Shown here: in pieces, positions 61,133 to 64,000 of the stretch | Numbering within the stretch: position 1 is the first letter of the stretch | Layout of the letters: each line of letters opens with the position of its first letter | Assembly: GCF_014518315.1 (NCBI RefSeq) | Contig: NZ_JACVEL010000001.1 | Span: 124,001 to 188,000 of the forward strand | Direction of reading: 5' to 3' | Length of the DNA stretch: 64,000 nucleotides | Origin: Taishania pollutisoli | GTDB lineage: Bacteria; Bacteroidota; Bacteroidia; Flavobacteriales_D; Crocinitomicaceae | Translations under genes and position numbers: made by a program | Notes under the pieces: generated by a model | The model's database searches: none | The model's input: the letters and a program-made list of their open reading frames with translations, nothing else | Told to the model about the DNA's origin: nothing

Positions 61133-62731
61133 ATGAAAAAATCCCTTCTTGCACTTGTTCTATGTGCATCGCAAGTTCTTTTTGGTCAGCTGAACACTTC
61201 CACAGATTTTACTTATACGGTAAGCAATCCGTATAAAGTAGTTGACGGATCCAAATATTACTTTTCTAAAGACAATGAAATCTTGTCTGTTAAATACGGT
61301 AGAGGCGTCTTTACATTTCAGAAGTTCGGAGGAAACAAGATGAATGAAATCAAGCGGGTAGAAGTAGATAAGACATCAGGATTCACTACTGAATCGTATG
61401 AAGAAATCAACGGTAAATTTTATTTCTTTTATTCCGTATGGGACAAAGAAGCTACTACCGAACAATTATTTGTAAGAGAAATTGACTTTGACGGTTGTAA
61501 ATTTATCGGAGAAGGAAAACGATTGATCAAAGTGAATGGAAAAGTAACCGGTGGATTCAATGCCGGGTCTCTCTTCGGCTTCGGTGCTTCATCCGGTGGT
61601 GGTAAATTTCACTTCACTAAATCGTATGATGATAAAAAAATGATCATCCAGTACCGAAAGTATCCTGAAAGTAAGAATGACAATGTCAATAAAGATGTCA
61701 TCGGTATGCATGTATACGATTTTGAAATGAATGAAGTATGGTCGGGAGACATTCGAATGCCGTATACAGAAAAACGCATGAACAACCTGTCCTACTCTGT
61801 CGATTCAGATGGAAATACGTACATTCTTTCTGAAATTTTTAACGATGATTTGAGGAAAAGATACACCAAAGAAGGTGAGCCGAATTACAGCCTGGAGTTG
61901 ATTAAGATCAGTCCGGACGAAACCATGACACACACTCCGATCAAAATCGGTGATAAATTTACTGATGACGTTGATTTCTTCGAAGGTAAAAATGGTGAGC
62001 TTGTGGTTGCCGGATTTTACGGAAACAGTAAAAAAGGTGGAATCGACGGTTTCTTCCTTTCAAAACTTCAGGGAGACAACATCGCGGATGTTAAATATTA
62101 CGAAGTACCTGTAGATGTAATGAAAATGTACCTTTCAGATCGCGCACAGGAAAAAATGGAAAAGAAAGATGCTACACAGGACTTAAAAATGACCAACATG
62201 TTACTCCGTGAAATTACGTATGGTGAAGATGGAGGAATTACCATTTATGGTGAAAAACATTATGTTGTTTCAAGTTATAATCCACAGACAAAAACAACAA
62301 CATACACCTATTACTACCAGGAAATCATCGGTGCCGGAATCAGTGCTGACGGAGATCTGAGATGGATGAAAAAATTCCCGAAAAATCAAGTCGGGGGAAG
62401 TGCACGTGGTGGTATGGGATATTACCTCATCACTTCCGGAGAAACAGACTATCTCCTGTTCCTTGACAACATCAACAACATTCAATTACCAATGAATCAA
62501 TTCCCGAAAGCACATCGCGATGGGAAAGGAGGGATTTTTACCGGATTTAAGGTTGACCGGGAAACCGGAGAAACGGAAAAAATTTCGTTGTTTGACACCC
62601 GGGACGCTAAGGGCATTGAATTGTTTCAGTTTAACACAGGTAGAATCGTAAAAGTAAACGACAAGACATTCTCAGTAGAGTGCTACAAGAAAGGAAAAGA
62701 GGATGTAATGGTAACAATCATTATGGATTAG
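61133..62731 (+). CDS. Secreted protein of unknown function
   Basis: A 532-residue protein with a signal peptide (1-19, VLFG-QLN). I do not recognise the family. The sequence has many short strands and turns (YYFSKDNEILSVKYGRGVFTFQKFGG, YEEINGKFYFFYSVWD, VVAGFYGNSKKGGIDGFFLSKL) suggestive of a beta-propeller or other all-beta fold. A Gly/Ser-rich loop (FGFGASSGGG) is near residue 143. No catalytic motif, sorting domain or lipobox is seen. It follows the stress protein terminator and ends in its own terminator. Confidence 0.75.
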   Translation: MKKSLLALVLCASQVLFGQLNTSTDFTYTVSNPYKVVDGSKYYFSKDNEILSVKYGRGVFTFQKFGGNKMNEIKRVEVDKTSGFTTESYEEINGKFYFFYSVWDKEATTEQLFVREIDFDGCKFIGEGKRLIKVNGKVTGGFNAGSLFGFGASSGGGKFHFTKSYDDKKMIIQYRKYPESKNDNVNKDVIGMHVYDFEMNEVWSGDIRMPYTEKRMNNLSYSVDSDGNTYILSEIFNDDLRKRYTKEGEPNYSLELIKISPDETMTHTPIKIGDKFTDDVDFFEGKNGELVVAGFYGNSKKGGIDGFFLSKLQGDNIADVKYYEVPVDVMKMYLSDRAQEKMEKKDATQDLKMTNMLLREITYGEDGGITIYGEKHYVVSSYNPQTKTTTYTYYYQEIIGAGISADGDLRWMKKFPKNQVGGSARGGMGYYLITSGETDYLLFLDNINNIQLPMNQFPKAHRDGKGGIFTGFKVDRETGETEKISLFDTRDAKGIELFQFNTGRIVKVNDKTFSVECYKKGKEDVMVTIIMD

Positions 62732-62758
62732 TTCTCTACGTAAAATATTAGTAATTTT

Positions 62759-62793
62759 AAACCCGTTGTATTATGACACAACGGGTTTTTTGT
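62759..62793 (+). terminator. rho-independent terminator
   Basis: AAACCCGTTGT (62759-62769) pairs perfectly with ACAACGGGTTT (62778-62788), then TTT. It ends the gene at 61133-62731 and lies within the short gap before the next start. Confidence 0.9.
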
Positions 62794-62806
62794 TTCATTT
62801 TGTCCT

Positions 62807-63298
62807 GTGAAAAAATTAATTGTCATATTGCTGTTTGTATGGGGGAAAAGTTTTGGTCAAAACACCATTTCCACCTCCTTCAATTATACAAAGACCGATT
62901 TTTTTCATGGCATTGAATATGGTAGGGATGTATATACCTGTTCATTTTTTGCCGGCTTCGAATATGGCGTCAATCGAACGGTGTTTCAATCTCGCTTTTT
63001 CCCAAAGGCGAAAGGCGGCGTTTATTACCGTGCATTAAATAAGGAAAAATTCAACCTCGGACCTGTTATTCAATACAGCTATGCATACCTCCGATACAGT
63101 AAAATTCCCGATGGAACTGTCAGTTATCATGAATTAAACGGTGGGCTCAGATGGAGATACGGGCAACACTGGCAAATCGGACAAACACTACTTATCGGCG
63201 GATTGTGGGAACGTGGCAGAAGTACCATTTATCAGCAGCCAGTAACATCCGGCACATTGGGATTCACCCTGCAAATTGATTGCATCTATGCGTTTTAG
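62807..63298 (+). CDS. Small secreted, possibly outer-membrane beta-barrel protein
   Basis: A 163-residue protein with a GTG start that gives a clean signal peptide (VWGKSFG-QNT). The mature part alternates aromatic and polar residues (TSFNYTKTDFFHGIEYGRDVYTCSFFAGFEYG, GVYYRALNKEKFNLGPVIQYSYAYLRY), as in small barrels, and ends in FTLQIDCIYAF. An aromatic final residue is typical for outer-membrane insertion. The function is unknown. It overlaps the next gene by 11 bases. Confidence 0.65.
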   Translation: MKKLIVILLFVWGKSFGQNTISTSFNYTKTDFFHGIEYGRDVYTCSFFAGFEYGVNRTVFQSRFFPKAKGGVYYRALNKEKFNLGPVIQYSYAYLRYSKIPDGTVSYHELNGGLRWRYGQHWQIGQTLLIGGLWERGRSTIYQQPVTSGTLGFTLQIDCIYAF

Positions 63299-64000
63299 TC
63301 TCTTCATCATAACAGTATTCCTGTTTTCCTGCAACAAGCAGGACGTACATCCTGTTGAAATCATCGGACATGCGGGAAACGGCTTGAAAAATCCGTCTTC
63401 TATTTATCATGCCAATAGCCTTGAAGCAGTTGAACTGGCACTGGGAACAGCAGGGGTTTTAGGCGTTGAAATTGATCTTCAACTATCTGCGGACAACGAA
63501 TTGTGGTTGCTCCATGACCGGAAATTAGAAACCGAAACAACCGGATCTGGCTGTATCTCAGAAGCAACATTCGAAACACTCAAGAAAGTGCGGTTCAAAA
63601 CGGTCAACAAAGAACGACTCGTACGGCTATCGGACCTCAACTTCGGGCTGTATTCCGGAAAAACACTCTACCTGGACATCCGGCATTACAATGGGTGTAC
63701 CGAAGCCTTGATTGATCAGAGTCGAATCATTGATGCGCTACATCCCATCATTGAAGCGTGGGGAACGGTTCATTTTATAGTAACAACCAACCACAAACCA
63801 TGGTTGAACGGGTTTGCAGCACAAGGCTGGACCGTTTATTCAGATATCGAATCGATGTCCGAATTCCAGGAGCTTCAGCATTACAACCTGAATTTCCACG
63901 GAATCATGATTCGCAACTCCGCGGCCGGGAAAGATGATGTGACACGCATACAATCTGAGAATAAAAAAGTAATTTTGTTTGACATCCGTGCACCAAAACC
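63288..64000 (+). CDS. Glycerophosphodiester phosphodiesterase-like lipoprotein (3' end missing)
   Basis: An open frame from the ATG at 63288 to the right edge (237 codons seen). The lipobox LFSC places a lipidated Cys at residue 15. GDPD features: an N-terminal HAGNG (usual HRG), NSLEAVELAL, GVEIDLQLSADNELWLLHD with the metal-binding Glu and Asp and the catalytic His, and a LYLDIRH strand. Members hydrolyse glycerophosphodiesters to glycerol-3-phosphate. The conserved Arg of the first motif is replaced by Ala, so activity may be altered. It overlaps the previous gene by 11 bases and is cotranscribed with it. Confidence 0.8.
   Translation, partial: MRFSLFIITVFLFSCNKQDVHPVEIIGHAGNGLKNPSSIYHANSLEAVELALGTAGVLGVEIDLQLSADNELWLLHDRKLETETTGSGCISEATFETLKKVRFKTVNKERLVRLSDLNFGLYSGKTLYLDIRHYNGCTEALIDQSRIIDALHPIIEAWGTVHFIVTTNHKPWLNGFAAQGWTVYSDIESMSEFQELQHYNLNFHGIMIRNSAAGKDDVTRIQSENKKVILFDIRAPK

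Overview
The window comes from a Bacteroidota chromosome, most likely order Flavobacteriales (a Fluviicola/Crocinitomicaceae- or Flavobacterium-like organism; this placement is inference). The evidence is six secreted proteins that look like type IX secretion (T9SS) cargo, several SPII lipoproteins, TAnnTTTG -7 promoter boxes instead of E. coli-type promoters, and a tyrosine ammonia-lyase of the flexirubin type. G+C is about 40% by eye. I recognise 49 protein-coding loci, one of them frameshifted and two cut by the window edges. I see no rRNA, tRNA, CRISPR array, insertion sequence or prophage.

Left part (1-9.1 kb): the 3' end of a giant adhesin-like T9SS cargo gene meets a leftward seven-gene set. 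Read 5'->3' on the minus strand it is O-methyltransferase, tyrosine ammonia-lyase, ketoreductase, KAS-II ketosynthase, acyl carrier protein, lysophospholipid-type acyltransferase, and then a KAS-III enzyme behind its own promoter. This is a compact flexirubin/aryl-polyene pigment locus: p-coumarate starter, polyene extension on a dedicated ACP, and esterification.

Middle (9.3-38.8 kb): two T9SS cargo genes flank an exported amine-oxidase-like flavoprotein. A paired M16 peptidase operon (one catalytic, one non-catalytic subunit) follows, then a lipoprotein, an orphan DegT aminotransferase, a Crp-family regulator, TadA, small membrane proteins, and a previously uncalled 47-residue Cys/Lys-rich miniprotein. 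Next come an ALDH7-type dehydrogenase, lipoprotein dipeptidyl peptidase III, TatA, a T9SS protein, VanZ, a 943-residue S9 peptidase, an ArsR-type regulator, alaS and a TrxR-like ferredoxin-NADP reductase. Between 25.2 and 37.7 kb four intergenic copies of a palindrome centred on CGCAATATTGCG occur.

Right part (39-64 kb): two very large T9SS cargo genes flank an unrecognised 756-residue secreted protein. A tandem pair of short beta-helix (bactofilin-like) genes follows, the second broken by two compensating frameshifts. Then come thiM-thiE-thiD thiamine salvage, a zeta-toxin-like kinase coupled by ATGA overlap to a 50-residue conserved-looking partner, sucA-sucB of 2-oxoglutarate dehydrogenase, a VWA protein, an EamA transporter, a tandem universal stress protein, secreted proteins of unknown function, and a glycerophosphodiesterase-like lipoprotein cut by the right edge. 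Most gene ends carry strong stem-loop terminators, many bidirectional.
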